In this document: piece after piece, positions 17,538 to 26,570 of the stretch | Layout of the letters: each line of letters opens with the position of its first letter | Numbering within the stretch: the first letter of the stretch is position 1 | NCBI GenBank assembly: GCA_020638655.1 | Contig: JACKIC010000001.1 | Location: forward strand, 620,001-684,000 | Reading direction: 5' to 3' | DNA from: Planctomycetota bacterium | GTDB lineage: Bacteria; Planctomycetota; UBA1135; UBA2386 | DNA length: 64,000 bases | The notes under the pieces: model-generated | Databases searched by the model: none | What the model saw: the letters and a program-made list of their open reading frames with translations, nothing else | Told to the model about the DNA's origin: nothing | Made by a program: the position numbers and the translations under genes

Positions 17538-19385
17538 GTGGCCGAACTCGTCTTCCGCATCGACGCCGGCGAACCCGCCAGGCGCGAACTCGAGATCTCC
17601 CTCGAGATCCCGGCCGAGGCGCTGGCGGCGTCTGCGGACCGGCAGCTGTTCCTGCCGACCTGGACCCCGGGCAGCTATCTGGTCCGCGAATACGCCCGTC
17701 AGTTGGGGCCGGTCGAGGTCGTCGGCGGCGCGGGCGATGCCCCTGTCCGCTGCCAGAAGGTCGCCAAGAACCGCTTTCGGCTTCCCGCAACCCAGGGGGC
17801 CGTGCGCGTGCGTTATCGCGTCTACGCACACGAACTCTCGGTGCGCACCGCGCACGTCGACGAACTGCAGGCCTACTGGAACCACGCCTGCCTGCTGCTG
17901 TGGCCGGTCGGAGGTGAGAACCTCGCGGCGCGCATCATCGTCACCCTGCCCGCGGGCTGGAGCCATGCGTGCGCGCTGCCGACCGCGACGCTGGCGGCTG
18001 ACGAGGCTGTGGCTGTCGAGACCGTGGCCGAACGTCCGACCACACGGACCATCTGCCTCGTCGCCTCGGACCTCGATCGCGCGATCGACGCGCCCTTCCT
18101 GGCCGGAAAGCTGCAGCGCCTCGACTGGGACGTTCTCGGCGTCCCCCACAGCATCGTCTGCAGCGGTCTGGGCAGCGTGACCGCTCCCGCGACGCTGCAA
18201 CAGGACTTCACCGCCATCGTCCAGAGTGCAGCGGCAGTCTTCGGCGGTTCGCTTCCCTACGAGCGATACCTGTTCCAGTGCCTCTTCACGGACAGCGGCC
18301 ACGGCGGCCTCGAGCACGCCGACTCGACGACGCTGCTGATGTCGCGCACGGCCCTGCACGATCGGAAGGGCTACCTGGAATTCGTATCACTCGCTGCTCA
18401 CGAGCTGTTCCACGCCTGGAACGTCAAGCGCATGCGGCCGCGCGAACTCTGGCGCTACGACTACGAGAACGAGAACTACACGCGCCTGCTCTGGCTCATG
18501 GAGGGCTGGACCGCGTACTTCGACGATCTGCTGACCTTGCGCGCCGGCATCGCCAGCCGCGAGGAGTATCTGCGCGCCTTCGCCGGCAACCTCGACCGCA
18601 TGCGCGGCAACCAGGGGCGATTCGTGCTCAGCCTCGAAGAGTCGAGCTTCGACGCGTGGATCCGTCTGTATCGGCCCGACGAGAACACGCGGAACTCGTC
18701 GCAGAACTACTACGGCAACGGCGCCGTCGCCGCGGCCTGCCTCGATCTGCGCATCCGCAAGCTGACCGCCGGCGCGAACGGACTGGAGGTGGTCGCGCGG
18801 CGGCTGTTCGAGCGCACGTTCGCCAACGGACGTGGTTACACGCGCGATGACGTCGACGCAGTGCTGCTCGACGTCGCGGGGACGGCCGCCGTCGAGACGC
18901 TCGGCCACCTCGTCGACGGCACCCTGGATCCCGACCTGCAGCAGGTGTTCGCCGATGTCGGGATCGCGGTGATCGACGACGGCGCCGGCGCGCCCTTCCT
19001 CGGCCTGACGTTCGACGCCAGCGGAACGACGGTCGCCGCGGTGCAGCGCGGCAGCGCCGCGGACGCCGCGGGCATCGCGCCGCAGGACGAGCTGCTCGCG
19101 CTGCAGGACCTGCGCGTCACCGGCGGCAACTGGCGCGCCGTGCTCAAGGCCGTGGCGCGCGTCGGCGAACCACTGACCATGCTCTACTCCCGGCGCGGGA
19201 TGATCGGCACCGCCGTAGCGGTTCCCAGTGCGGGCCAGGGATCGATCCGGCTCCGTCCCGTGCCGGGGGCGACTGCGGAGCAGGTCGCGCTGCGCGACGG
19301 CTGGTTGGCGACCGCGTGTGCGAAGCAGCAACCAGATGCGGCCGGGGACTCCGGAAACGCCGCTCCTTCAGAGCCGCGTATGTGA
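17538..19385 (+). CDS. M61-family aminopeptidase with PDZ domain
   Basis: 615 residues with a GTG start. The zinc site is HELFH (288-292) in AAHELFHAWNVKRMRP, with the third ligand E322 in WLMEGWTAYFDD. This is the M61 (glycyl aminopeptidase) signature, and the N-terminal beta domain and the GLEH motif also fit. A PDZ-like domain lies near 490-570 (FLGLTFDASGTTVAAVQRGS). No signal peptide is visible, so it may be cytoplasmic. The gene begins 11 nt after tRNA-Arg, so both probably share a transcript. Its end overlaps the convergent CDGSH gene by 18 nt. Confidence 0.92.
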   Translation: MAELVFRIDAGEPARRELEISLEIPAEALAASADRQLFLPTWTPGSYLVREYARQLGPVEVVGGAGDAPVRCQKVAKNRFRLPATQGAVRVRYRVYAHELSVRTAHVDELQAYWNHACLLLWPVGGENLAARIIVTLPAGWSHACALPTATLAADEAVAVETVAERPTTRTICLVASDLDRAIDAPFLAGKLQRLDWDVLGVPHSIVCSGLGSVTAPATLQQDFTAIVQSAAAVFGGSLPYERYLFQCLFTDSGHGGLEHADSTTLLMSRTALHDRKGYLEFVSLAAHELFHAWNVKRMRPRELWRYDYENENYTRLLWLMEGWTAYFDDLLTLRAGIASREEYLRAFAGNLDRMRGNQGRFVLSLEESSFDAWIRLYRPDENTRNSSQNYYGNGAVAAACLDLRIRKLTAGANGLEVVARRLFERTFANGRGYTRDDVDAVLLDVAGTAAVETLGHLVDGTLDPDLQQVFADVGIAVIDDGAGAPFLGLTFDASGTTVAAVQRGSAADAAGIAPQDELLALQDLRVTGGNWRAVLKAVARVGEPLTMLYSRRGMIGTAVAVPSAGQGSIRLRPVPGATAEQVALRDGWLATACAKQQPDAAGDSGNAAPSEPRM

Positions 19386-19607
19386 GCCATCGCAGAACGG
19401 CGCATTGCCGGTCTGCCCGCAAGCACACCACACCACCGTTCCCGGCTTGTCGAACACCACCTTGCACGGCGTGACCTCCGTGCCGCGATGGGATCCGTCG
19501 CAATACGGATACGTCTTGCTCGCCTCGCAGCGACACCACGCGTACTTGCGGGCCTCGCACTGATCGACGAAAGGCCCTTTCATCTTCCTGCCTGGCGGCA
19601 TCGCCAT
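19368..19607 (-). CDS. Double CDGSH iron-sulfur domain protein
   Basis: 79 residues with two copies of the C-x-C-x8-CDGSH pattern: C25, C27, C36 and H40, then C61, C63, C72 and H76. Each binds a 2Fe-2S cluster through three Cys and one His, as in mitoNEET-family proteins. The two-domain form is the MiNT/bacterial type. The function is probably Fe-S or redox related. The next gene on this strand upstream is lexA, 15 nt away. Confidence 0.92.
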   Translation of the reverse strand: MAMPPGRKMKGPFVDQCEARKYAWCRCEASKTYPYCDGSHRGTEVTPCKVVFDKPGTVVWCACGQTGNAPFCDGSHTRL

Positions 19608-19622
19608 GGAAACACCTGGCTG

Positions 19623-20249
19623 TCAGCGGAAACGCCGCACGACGCCACGGACCACGCCGCGAACCTGGACGCGCGAAACGTAGATCGGCTCCATGCTCGA
19701 GTTGGCGGGTTGCAGACGGATCATGCCGTTGCGCTCGCGGTAGAAGCGCTTCAACGTCGCCTCCTCGTCATCGAGGATCGCGACGACGATGTCGCCATCG
19801 TTGGCGGTCTCGCGACGCTCGACGACGACCAGGTCGCCATCGTCGATGTGGTCCTCGATCATCGACTTGCCGCGCACGCGCAGCAGGTAGATGCGTTCGC
19901 CTGTCGGCACGAGCTCGGTCAGCTGCATGTCTTCGCGATCCTCGAGCGCCTCGATCGGTCGTCCCGCGGCGATCACCCCGATGAGGGGCACGGTCGGCAC
20001 CTTGCCCTCGAACGACAGGTCGCCCTCCCCGTCCGGGTCGTGCAGGATCGCCACGGCCCTGGCCTTGGCGCGATCGCGGTGCACGGCCCCCTTGCGACTC
20101 AGCTGGTTGAGGTGCTCGTGGATCGTGATCTTGCTGACCCCCAGGGCCTGGGCGGCTTCTTCGAGCGTTGGCGAGATGCCGTTCTCACGACGGTAGTCGC
20201 GGAAGTAGCGCAGCACGCGAATCTGCTTCTCCGTAAGCATCAGCTTCAT
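19623..20249 (-). CDS. lexA: LexA repressor
   Basis: 208 residues. Winged helix-turn-helix at the N-terminus (SPTLEEAAQALGVSKITIHE), self-cleavage site A95-G96 in GVIAAGRPI, catalytic Ser129 in RGKSM and Lys167 in EATLKRFY. LexA represses DNA-damage genes until RecA-ssDNA triggers its cleavage. GGAGG lies 5 nt before the ATG. It follows a small membrane-protein gene in the same direction, and that gene's upstream region has GTTAG repeats that may be the operator. Confidence 0.97.
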   Translation of the reverse strand: MKLMLTEKQIRVLRYFRDYRRENGISPTLEEAAQALGVSKITIHEHLNQLSRKGAVHRDRAKARAVAILHDPDGEGDLSFEGKVPTVPLIGVIAAGRPIEALEDREDMQLTELVPTGERIYLLRVRGKSMIEDHIDDGDLVVVERRETANDGDIVVAILDDEEATLKRFYRERNGMIRLQPANSSMEPIYVSRVQVRGVVRGVVRRFR

Positions 20250-20342
20250 GGCAGCCTCCAGGGCACGAACACGAGTCGGGGATCAGTGACTGGGCTCTCG
20301 CTCCAGACCGCAGGGCTCTCGCCCCAAACCAGGGGCGAACAC

Positions 20343-20675
20343 TCAGGCGAAGAGAGCCATCGCCAGAGCCAGGGCGATGAACATACAGGCACCGAACAAC
20401 TCGATCGCGTGTTCGATTCTCTTTCGGGCGAACGCGGCTCCAGCCACGCTCCCAGCAACCGACCCCGCCTCGTCGATCGGCTGCACCACGCGGCCAGCAA
20501 CCGAACCGCTGCGCGCCGCAGAACCGCCCGGCACCGGGCGCGTGTCCAGCACCACGACTGCGTGAGAAGCCGAGCTGCGGAACGAGCGACTGACGGCCGC
20601 ACCGGCGCCGGTCGCGATGCGGGTGGGAAGAGTGGCTTGGGCGAAGGGTAGATCACGTTGGCGGGCGAAGAGCAT
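20343..20675 (-). CDS. Small C-tail membrane protein upstream of lexA
   Basis: 110 residues, not recognised. GGAGG lies 5 nt before the ATG. The protein has a Ser/Ala/Gly/Val-rich, probably disordered middle and ends in one membrane helix (FGACMFIALALAMALFA), preceded by RKRIEHAIEL, so it is probably tail-anchored. Being first in the lexA operon suggests DNA-damage induction. Small single-span proteins in that setting (YneA, SidA) inhibit division, so a checkpoint role is possible, but it has no similarity to them that I can see. Confidence 0.65.
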   Translation of the reverse strand: MLFARQRDLPFAQATLPTRIATGAGAAVSRSFRSSASHAVVVLDTRPVPGGSAARSGSVAGRVVQPIDEAGSVAGSVAGAAFARKRIEHAIELFGACMFIALALAMALFA

Positions 20676-20705
20676 GGCGACCTCCAGGCAAGAAGTTGTG
20701 CTGTT

Positions 20706-20757
20706 GTTAGCCTCATAAGTTAGCGACAGGTTCGGTCTTCGCAAGAGGTATGTTAGG
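20706..20757 (-). promoter_or_regulatory. Putative lexA-operon promoter/operator with GTTAG repeats
   Basis: GTTAGC (20706-20711), 7 nt, then GTTAGC (20719-20724), and GTTAGG (20752-20757). On the minus strand TTGCGA and TAACTT about 16 bp apart could be -35 and -10, with the repeats on or beside them. Direct repeats with a fixed gap resemble alphaproteobacterial LexA sites in layout only. Confidence 0.35.
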
Positions 20758-20877
20758 GTTTTCTTAGTATCCGGAGTGAGGGGGGCGGCGGCGCATTTGG
20801 CGAGTTGCGAAATCTTGCACACCTGCCGCGGTTCCCACGCCGACATGGCAGGGCAGAGGCGCACCAGGACCCAGCGA

Positions 20878-21426
20878 ATGCAGCGAGCCACCGACAATCT
20901 GCGCGCCGACCACGCGCTGACCACGTCGGCGATGGCCGTGCTGCGGGCCGTGGCGCGACAAGTGCGCGCAGGCGCACTGTTTCCGTCAGCTGATGGGGCG
21001 GTGCTGCTGCGCTACCTGCGCGAGTTCGTGGTCGCGGTGCACTTCCGCAAGGAGAGCGAACTGCTCGGTCCGGCTGCGGCGATGTACGGGGACGAGAAGA
21101 CCGCGGCCCTGGTCGGCGAGTTGATGCGACTGCAGGACGAGGCAGCGGAGCTGGTGCACTCGCTGGTCCTCTTCTGGGAGCCCGAGGGGGACCTCACCCC
21201 GCCCGAACGCGACGGCTTCACGAGCACCGTCGACCTGCTCGCGCAGCGCATGAACCGCATCCAGGAACTCGAGGAGGATCAGCTGTTCGTGACCTGCGAC
21301 CGCGTCGTGCCGCTCGACGACCACCTCGGCTGGCTCAGGGACTTCACCGCGCTCGAACAGGAGCGCGGCTCGAGCGCGACGTGGGAGCCGCGCATCCGTG
21401 AGCTCGCGGCGCGCTGGCTGCGCTGA
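20878..21426 (+). CDS. Hemerythrin HHE-like protein
   Basis: 182 residues from the ATG with AGGA 8 nt upstream (another ATG at 20845). A four-helix pattern resembling hemerythrin HHE domains: DHALTTSAM, then VHFRKESELLGPA (H-x3-E), then a third helix, then RIQELEEDQLF. The second half has Asp/Gln where the family has His, so a full di-iron site is doubtful. It could be a hemerythrin-derived regulator. It is divergent from the lexA operon. Confidence 0.6.
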   Translation: MQRATDNLRADHALTTSAMAVLRAVARQVRAGALFPSADGAVLLRYLREFVVAVHFRKESELLGPAAAMYGDEKTAALVGELMRLQDEAAELVHSLVLFWEPEGDLTPPERDGFTSTVDLLAQRMNRIQELEEDQLFVTCDRVVPLDDHLGWLRDFTALEQERGSSATWEPRIRELAARWLR

Positions 21427-21558
21427 ACGACGGCGTCCGCCGCAGCGGCGATGGCAACTGTGGCTTGTCTCCGCCGCCGAGCACCGCAGAATGACCCTCC
21501 CGCCAGCGCCCTCCGGTCAGCGAGACTTCCCCTCGCGGGGCGCCCGGGACACCTGCCG

Positions 21559-22221
21559 ATGATCCTCGAACTCGCGCGCCCCATCGTCTTCCTCGACTTC
21601 GAAACCACCGGACTCGACACCCAGAAGGACCGCATCGTCGAGCTGGCGTTCGTGCGGCTGCTGCCCGACGGCACCCGCGAGAGCCTGGTGCAGCGCGTCA
21701 ACCCCGGCATCGAGATCAGCAAGCAGGCGACCAAGGTCACGGGCATCCACACCCTCGATGCGTGCGGCCTGTTCTGGGGCCCGCCGCTCAAGAAGGTCGG
21801 TCAGAAGCTCGTCGACTTCCTCGGCGACAGCGACATCGGCGGCTTCAACCAGATCGGCTACGACCTGCCGCTGTGGCTCGCCGAGTGCAAACGCAACGGC
21901 ATCGACTTCGAGCTCGGCAAGCGCCACCTCGTCGACGTGAAGGTGATCTTCAACGTCATGGAGACCGGCTGGGACCGCTTCCTGATGGGACCGCGCAACC
22001 TGTCGGCCGCGGTGCGTCACTACTGCGGCCGCGAACTCGAGGGCGCGCACTCGGCCGAAGCCGACACGCAGGCCACCGTCGACGTGCTGCTCGCGCAGCT
22101 GCAGCGCCACAAGGACCTGCCGCGCACGGTGCCCGCGCTGCACGACTTCTGCAGCCGCAACAGCGAGAAGAACCGCGACGACGAAGTCGCGGGGACCCAG
22201 TCCGGCCAGGCCTTCGCGTGA
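21559..22221 (+). CDS. DEDDh 3'-5' exonuclease (DnaQ-like)
   Basis: 220 residues. ExoI motif FLDFETTGLD, ExoII GFNQIGYDLPLW, ExoIII HSAEADTQAT (H-x4-D), as in the DNA polymerase III epsilon family. The protein is a stand-alone nuclease, not fused to UvrC or a polymerase. It may proofread or trim nucleic acid ends. The ATG at 21559 begins the domain directly, and 36 upstream codons look non-coding. Its stop overlaps the next GTG (GTGA). Confidence 0.88.
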   Translation: MILELARPIVFLDFETTGLDTQKDRIVELAFVRLLPDGTRESLVQRVNPGIEISKQATKVTGIHTLDACGLFWGPPLKKVGQKLVDFLGDSDIGGFNQIGYDLPLWLAECKRNGIDFELGKRHLVDVKVIFNVMETGWDRFLMGPRNLSAAVRHYCGRELEGAHSAEADTQATVDVLLAQLQRHKDLPRTVPALHDFCSRNSEKNRDDEVAGTQSGQAFA

Positions 22222-22658
22222 CCTTCAAGACGCGGCTGCGGTACCGGTTCGGCGACATCGACGACGCCGGCATCGCCTACTACCCCAAGCTACTGCACTA
22301 CTTCCACTGCGCGTTCGAGGACTGGTGGGCCGACGGCCTCGGCCACCCGTATCCGGCCGTGATGCACGACGACAAGCTCGGCCTGCCGACGGTCAAGCTC
22401 GAGGCCGAGTTCTTCTCGCCGGTGCGATACGGCGACGAACCCTGGGTCCACCTCGGCGTGCTGCGCATCGGCGACTCGTCGGTGGAGTTCGGCTTCTGGA
22501 TGACGCGCGGCGACGACCCCAGGCCGCTGTGCCGCGCGCGGGTGACGACCGCGGCGGTCGACATGGCCAAGATGAAGAAGCAGTCGCTGCCCGACGTCTG
22601 GCGGCAGCGCTTCGCCGAGTTCAGGCTCGACGAAGCGGACTTCCCAGCCGGTCGGTGA
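22218..22658 (+). CDS. 4-hydroxybenzoyl-CoA thioesterase-like protein
   Basis: 146 residues, GTG start overlapping the exonuclease stop. A hotdog fold with FGDIDDAGIAYYPKLLHYFH, the 4HBT-family active-site pattern with its Asp. It hydrolyses acyl-CoA thioesters; the substrate is unknown. It is convergent with the ABC transporter cluster, 16 nt away. Confidence 0.85.
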   Translation: MTFKTRLRYRFGDIDDAGIAYYPKLLHYFHCAFEDWWADGLGHPYPAVMHDDKLGLPTVKLEAEFFSPVRYGDEPWVHLGVLRIGDSSVEFGFWMTRGDDPRPLCRARVTTAAVDMAKMKKQSLPDVWRQRFAEFRLDEADFPAGR

Positions 22659-22674
22659 CGCCGTCGAAGGCGCG

Positions 22675-23436
22675 TCAGAGCCGGAAGTCGCGCGGGAAGT
22701 AGCCGGCGGCGTGCTCGGCGCGCACGCCGAACACGGTCAGCACGCGCTCGGCGGTGAGCGCCGAAGTGGGCACGTCGTCCGCGCAGATCCGCCCGTCGTG
22801 CAACAGCGCCACGCGATCGCAGTGCGGCGCGACCAGGTTGAGGTCGTGTGCGGTCAGCAGCACACCGACGCCGCAGCCGCGCAGGTCGCGCAGCATGTGG
22901 ACCAATTGCAGGGCGTGTTCGAGGTCGAGGTTGCTGGTCGGTTCGTCGAGCAACAGCAGCTTCGCTTCGGTTGCGAGCGCGCGTGCGATGGCGATGCGGC
23001 GCTGCTCCCCGCCCGACAGCGTGGCCACCGACCGGTCGGCGAAGTCGGTCGCGCCGACCGCGACGAGGGCGCGCTCGATCGCCTCGAGGTCGCGCAGCTG
23101 CGGCGGCTGGTCGCGGTGCAGATGGGGATGCCGCCCCATCGCCACCAGCTCGCGGCCGGTGAACTCGAACGGGTGGTCTCCTTCCTGCGGCACGTAGGCG
23201 ATCTCGCGAGCCCGTTCGCGCGGCGGCCAGGCGGCGAGGTCGCGCCCCCCGAGTTGCACCGTGCCGGAAGCGGCGCGTTCGGATCCGAGCAGCACGCGCA
23301 GCAGGGTGCTCTTGCCCGCGCCGTTGCGGCCCGCGAGCAGCACCACCTCGCCGGCGCGCAGTTGGAGGTCGACGCCCGCGAGGATGCGGCGGCTGCCGCG
23401 CGACAGTTCGATGCCCTTGGCGACGAGCGCGGTCAC
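22675..23436 (-). CDS. ABC importer ATP-binding protein (BtuD/FecE type)
   Basis: 253 residues, GTG start overlapping the permease stop. Walker A GRNGAGKS (36-43), signature LSGGEQRR, Walker B LLLDEPTSNLD, and a switch histidine in LLTAHDLN. This is the FepC/BtuD subfamily that drives uptake of vitamin B12, haem or siderophores. It is last in a permease and binding-protein operon. Confidence 0.93.
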   Translation of the reverse strand: MTALVAKGIELSRGSRRILAGVDLQLRAGEVVLLAGRNGAGKSTLLRVLLGSERAASGTVQLGGRDLAAWPPRERAREIAYVPQEGDHPFEFTGRELVAMGRHPHLHRDQPPQLRDLEAIERALVAVGATDFADRSVATLSGGEQRRIAIARALATEAKLLLLDEPTSNLDLEHALQLVHMLRDLRGCGVGVLLTAHDLNLVAPHCDRVALLHDGRICADDVPTSALTAERVLTVFGVRAEHAAGYFPRDFRL

Positions 23437-24437
23437 AGCACTTCTCCGCGCCGGTGCCGCGCCAGCAGGTACAGGAAGTAGGGCGCGCCGAGCATCGTGG
23501 TGACCACACCCAGGCGCAGGTTGGTGTCGGGCGGCACGAGCCGGCAGATCAGGTCGGCGAGCACGAGCAGCATCGCACCGAACACCGCCGACAGCGGCAG
23601 CAGCGCGCGGTGCGAGGGCCCGACGAGCAGGCGCGTGAGGTGCGGCACGACGAGACCGACGAACGCGATGCCACCCGTGTTCGCCACCGTGGTCGCGGTG
23701 AGCCCGCACGCGAGCAGCAGCAGCCAACGCCGCGCGCGCGGACCGTCGACGCCGAGGCTGAAGGCGCTGTCGTCGCGCAGCGTCAGCAGGTCGAGCTCGC
23801 GGCGGCGCCGCAGCGCCAGCCCGCCGAACAGCAGCAGGCCGCCGCCGGTGATCGCGACGTTCTCCCACTTGCTCGAGTCCAACCCCCCCATCAGCCAGAA
23901 CAACACGCGCGAGCTCGCCGTGTAGTTGTCGAAGGTGAACGTCACCGCGAACGAAGTCAGCGCGCCGACGAGCGTGTTGAGCGCCACGCCGGCGAGCAGC
24001 AACCCCGTCGCCGAGAACCGCCCGTGCGCGCCGGCGAGCACGAACACCAGTGCGGTCACGGCCATCGCGCCGAGCAACGACGCGGCGGGCACCGCGAGCA
24101 GCGCGCCGTCGAGCTTCCAGACGATCGCGAGCGCGCCGCCGAGTGCGGCGCCGGCGGCCGTGCCGACCAGATCGGGCGACGCGAGCGGGTTGCGGAACGT
24201 CGCCTGCATGATCGCCCCCGCCAGCGCCAGCGAGGCCCCGCCAGCGGCGGCGACGAGCAGCCGCGGCGCACGGATCTGCTCCAGGATGTAGGCGAGGCGC
24301 GGATGCAGATCGCCGAGGCACCACGATGGCAGTTCGAGCAGACCAGGGGCACCGCGGGCCACGCCGAGGTAGACGATCGCCAGCGCCGCGAGCCCGACGA
24401 GCGCGAGCGGCAGACGGTGTCGCTGCATCCAGTTCAC
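23433..24437 (-). CDS. FecCD/BtuC-type ABC permease
   Basis: 334 residues with about nine or ten membrane helices. The FecCD signatures include GASLALAGAIMQATFRNPLASPDLVG and GIAFVGLVVPHLTRLL. GTG start overlaps the binding-protein stop (GTGA). It moves the substrate delivered by the lipoprotein encoded upstream. No cobalamin riboswitch is visible, so the substrate stays open. Confidence 0.93.
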   Translation of the reverse strand: MNWMQRHRLPLALVGLAALAIVYLGVARGAPGLLELPSWCLGDLHPRLAYILEQIRAPRLLVAAAGGASLALAGAIMQATFRNPLASPDLVGTAAGAALGGALAIVWKLDGALLAVPAASLLGAMAVTALVFVLAGAHGRFSATGLLLAGVALNTLVGALTSFAVTFTFDNYTASSRVLFWLMGGLDSSKWENVAITGGGLLLFGGLALRRRRELDLLTLRDDSAFSLGVDGPRARRWLLLLACGLTATTVANTGGIAFVGLVVPHLTRLLVGPSHRALLPLSAVFGAMLLVLADLICRLVPPDTNLRLGVVTTMLGAPYFLYLLARHRRGEVL

Positions 24438-25303
24438 GGCGTCCCCCAACGCGTGAGCTGTTCGGCGATACGTTCGGCAGCCGCGACGAGGTGGTGCGAG
24501 GTCGAAGCCAGCAGCGGCGAGGGCACGAACAACAGGCGGTCGCGTTCGACGCAGTTCATCAGCCGTAGCCCCGGATGCTGCACCAACCACTGCCGCTCCT
24601 GCGCGAGATCGCCAGTGCCGGCCCCGAGCACGATCGCGTCCGCGGGCATGACCAGGACCGCCTCGACGTCGAGCTTCCGGAACGGCCCCACACCCTCCTC
24701 GGCCGCCAGGTTGCGCGCGCCGGTCGCCGCGACCACCGCGTCGAACAGCGAACCCTTGCCGTAGGTGTGCAGGGCGCCGTCGAGGCTCATCACGCGCCAC
24801 GCGGCTCGCTCCGGCGCGGTCTCACGCAGCGCCGCGAGGCGCGCCGCCGAGCTGGCGATCAGGCGTTCGGCGGCCGCTTCGCAGCCGCAGGCCGTGCTGA
24901 GCTGCCGGATGTTCGCCCAGATGCCCGCGAAGTCGCGGGCTTCGTGCGGACGCAGCAGGCGCACACCCGCGGCTTCGAGCAGCGAAACGGTCTCGGGTTT
25001 GGTGAACGCGTCGAGAACGACGAGATCGGGGTCGACCGACAGCAGCGCCTCGGGATCGGCGTCGACCTGCGGCAGGTCACCCACGCGGTCGGCGACCAAC
25101 GAGTAACGCGGGTCGGCGGCCAGGTAGTGCACGCCGGCGATGCGTTCGCGCGGCAGCAGGTCGAGCAACACCTCGGCCGCGAACACCGAGGCCGCGACGA
25201 TGCGCGTCGGCGGCCCCGAGGGCGCGGCCCGCGGGGCGCCGCGACGGCACCCGACCGCGACGGCGGTCAGGACGAGCAGGGCGAGAACGGGGCGGCGCGA
25301 CAC
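24434..25303 (-). CDS. BtuF/FepB-type substrate-binding lipoprotein
   Basis: 289 residues with a lipoprotein signal (ALLVLTAVAVGC). The rest fits periplasmic-binding-protein class III: RIVAASVFAAEVLLDLLP, PDLVVLDAFTKPETVSLLEA and a C-terminal helix. It should capture a metal complex or corrinoid for the following permease and ATPase. It lies 7 nt after the last pseudo-HtrA gene, so it seems to be in the same long array. Confidence 0.88.
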   Translation of the reverse strand: MSRRPVLALLVLTAVAVGCRRGAPRAAPSGPPTRIVAASVFAAEVLLDLLPRERIAGVHYLAADPRYSLVADRVGDLPQVDADPEALLSVDPDLVVLDAFTKPETVSLLEAAGVRLLRPHEARDFAGIWANIRQLSTACGCEAAAERLIASSAARLAALRETAPERAAWRVMSLDGALHTYGKGSLFDAVVAATGARNLAAEEGVGPFRKLDVEAVLVMPADAIVLGAGTGDLAQERQWLVQHPGLRLMNCVERDRLLFVPSPLLASTSHHLVAAAERIAEQLTRWGTP

Positions 25304-25310
25304 CCGCGCA

Positions 25311-26570
25311 TCATCGCCCGTCGTTCTTCTCCGGCAACGGAAAGGATGCCGGCAGGTCTGCGTCCTTGGCGTGCTGCTGTTCGGACCACGGCGCGTTGGC
25401 GAGAGTGATCTCCTGCTCGGGCAGCTCCGCGTCGTCGCGCCTCACGCGCAGGGTGACCTTGTCGCCGCCGAGCTTGGAGCTGACGAGCATCAGGCAGTGC
25501 GGACCGTTCTTCACCTCGACCCCGTCGACCGCGACGATGATGTCGCCCTTGCGCAGCGGTGTCTGCGCGTTGGCGGCGGGCCCGTCCTTGGGCGTTCCGG
25601 CGATCTTCGCCCCGGGCCCCAGGTGCGACGGCGAGAACTGCACACCGAGCCAGGCGCGTTGCAGCACTTCGCCAGCCTGCATCCGGGTCAGCAGCGGCTC
25701 GATGCCGTGGATCGTCGTCGCGAAGCCGATGCCCGAGTCGTACCACTCGACGCCGGCGTTGCGGCCGCTCGGCGACAGCGGCACGGCCATGCCGAGCACG
25801 CGGCCGCGCACGTCCACGACGGGGCCGCCGTAGTTCGCGGGAGAGGTGTAGGCGTCGATCTGCAGCGTGCGCCCGAACAGGCGGTTCTTGGCGCTGACGA
25901 TGCCGAAGTGCACGGTCGGCTCGTCGTTGGCGAAGGTGCGACCGAGCGCGAACGCCCATTGCCCGACCTTGACCTCCTCGGGATCGGCGAACTCGGGCAC
26001 GGGCAGGTCCTGCGCCTCGATCTTGACCAGGGCGATGCCGCGACTGGTGTCTTCACCGGCGCGCTGCGCGTGGAACGTGCCGCGGCCCGGCACGGTGACG
26101 AGGATCGTCGTCGGCTCGAGCGCGAGCGCGAAGCGGGACACGAGGATCCAGCCGTCGGCGGTCAGCACGATGCCGGTGGTCTTGCCCAGCGTCTGTTTGA
26201 AGCCGCCCGCGACGAGCGGCTTCTTGGGCTTCTTGTCTTCCTTCTTGTCGTCTTCCTTCTTCTCGTCGTCCTTCTTGTCCTCGTCCGGGCCGGGTTCCGG
26301 CTTGGGCACGGGCTCCGGCTTGGGCTTGGGCGCCTGTCGCGGCTGCGGCGGCATCTCGCCGTCCATGGGACCGTCCTTGCCCTGGACCTGCCGCGTGCCG
26401 CCGAAGGTCTCGATCGCGACGGTGAACGGCGCGGCGCGACGCAGCGCCGCCTGCAGCACCGGTTCCAGATCCAGGAACTCGTCGGGCGAGACGCCCCGCT
26501 GGGCAGTCACCACACCGGCGCCGAACGCCGCGCAGAGCGCGACGAGGCATGCTTCGCGAAGGCAGTTCAT
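25311..26570 (-). CDS. Inactive HtrA-like protein with PDZ domain (pseudoprotease)
   Basis: 419 residues. A signal peptide, a Pro/Lys/Asp/Glu-rich linker (about 79-117), a trypsin-like fold and a C-terminal PDZ domain (LRKGDIIVAVDGVEVKNG). The triad of HtrA is lost: the His segment reads ILVSRFALA (F147), the Asp segment reads DTSRGIALVKIE (G178) and GNSGGP reads ANYGGP (Y247). It is probably exported and acts by binding peptides. It overlaps the next paralogue's stop by 4 nt. Confidence 0.8.
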   Translation of the reverse strand: MNCLREACLVALCAAFGAGVVTAQRGVSPDEFLDLEPVLQAALRRAAPFTVAIETFGGTRQVQGKDGPMDGEMPPQPRQAPKPKPEPVPKPEPGPDEDKKDDEKKEDDKKEDKKPKKPLVAGGFKQTLGKTTGIVLTADGWILVSRFALALEPTTILVTVPGRGTFHAQRAGEDTSRGIALVKIEAQDLPVPEFADPEEVKVGQWAFALGRTFANDEPTVHFGIVSAKNRLFGRTLQIDAYTSPANYGGPVVDVRGRVLGMAVPLSPSGRNAGVEWYDSGIGFATTIHGIEPLLTRMQAGEVLQRAWLGVQFSPSHLGPGAKIAGTPKDGPAANAQTPLRKGDIIVAVDGVEVKNGPHCLMLVSSKLGGDKVTLRVRRDDAELPEQEITLANAPWSEQQHAKDADLPASFPLPEKNDGR

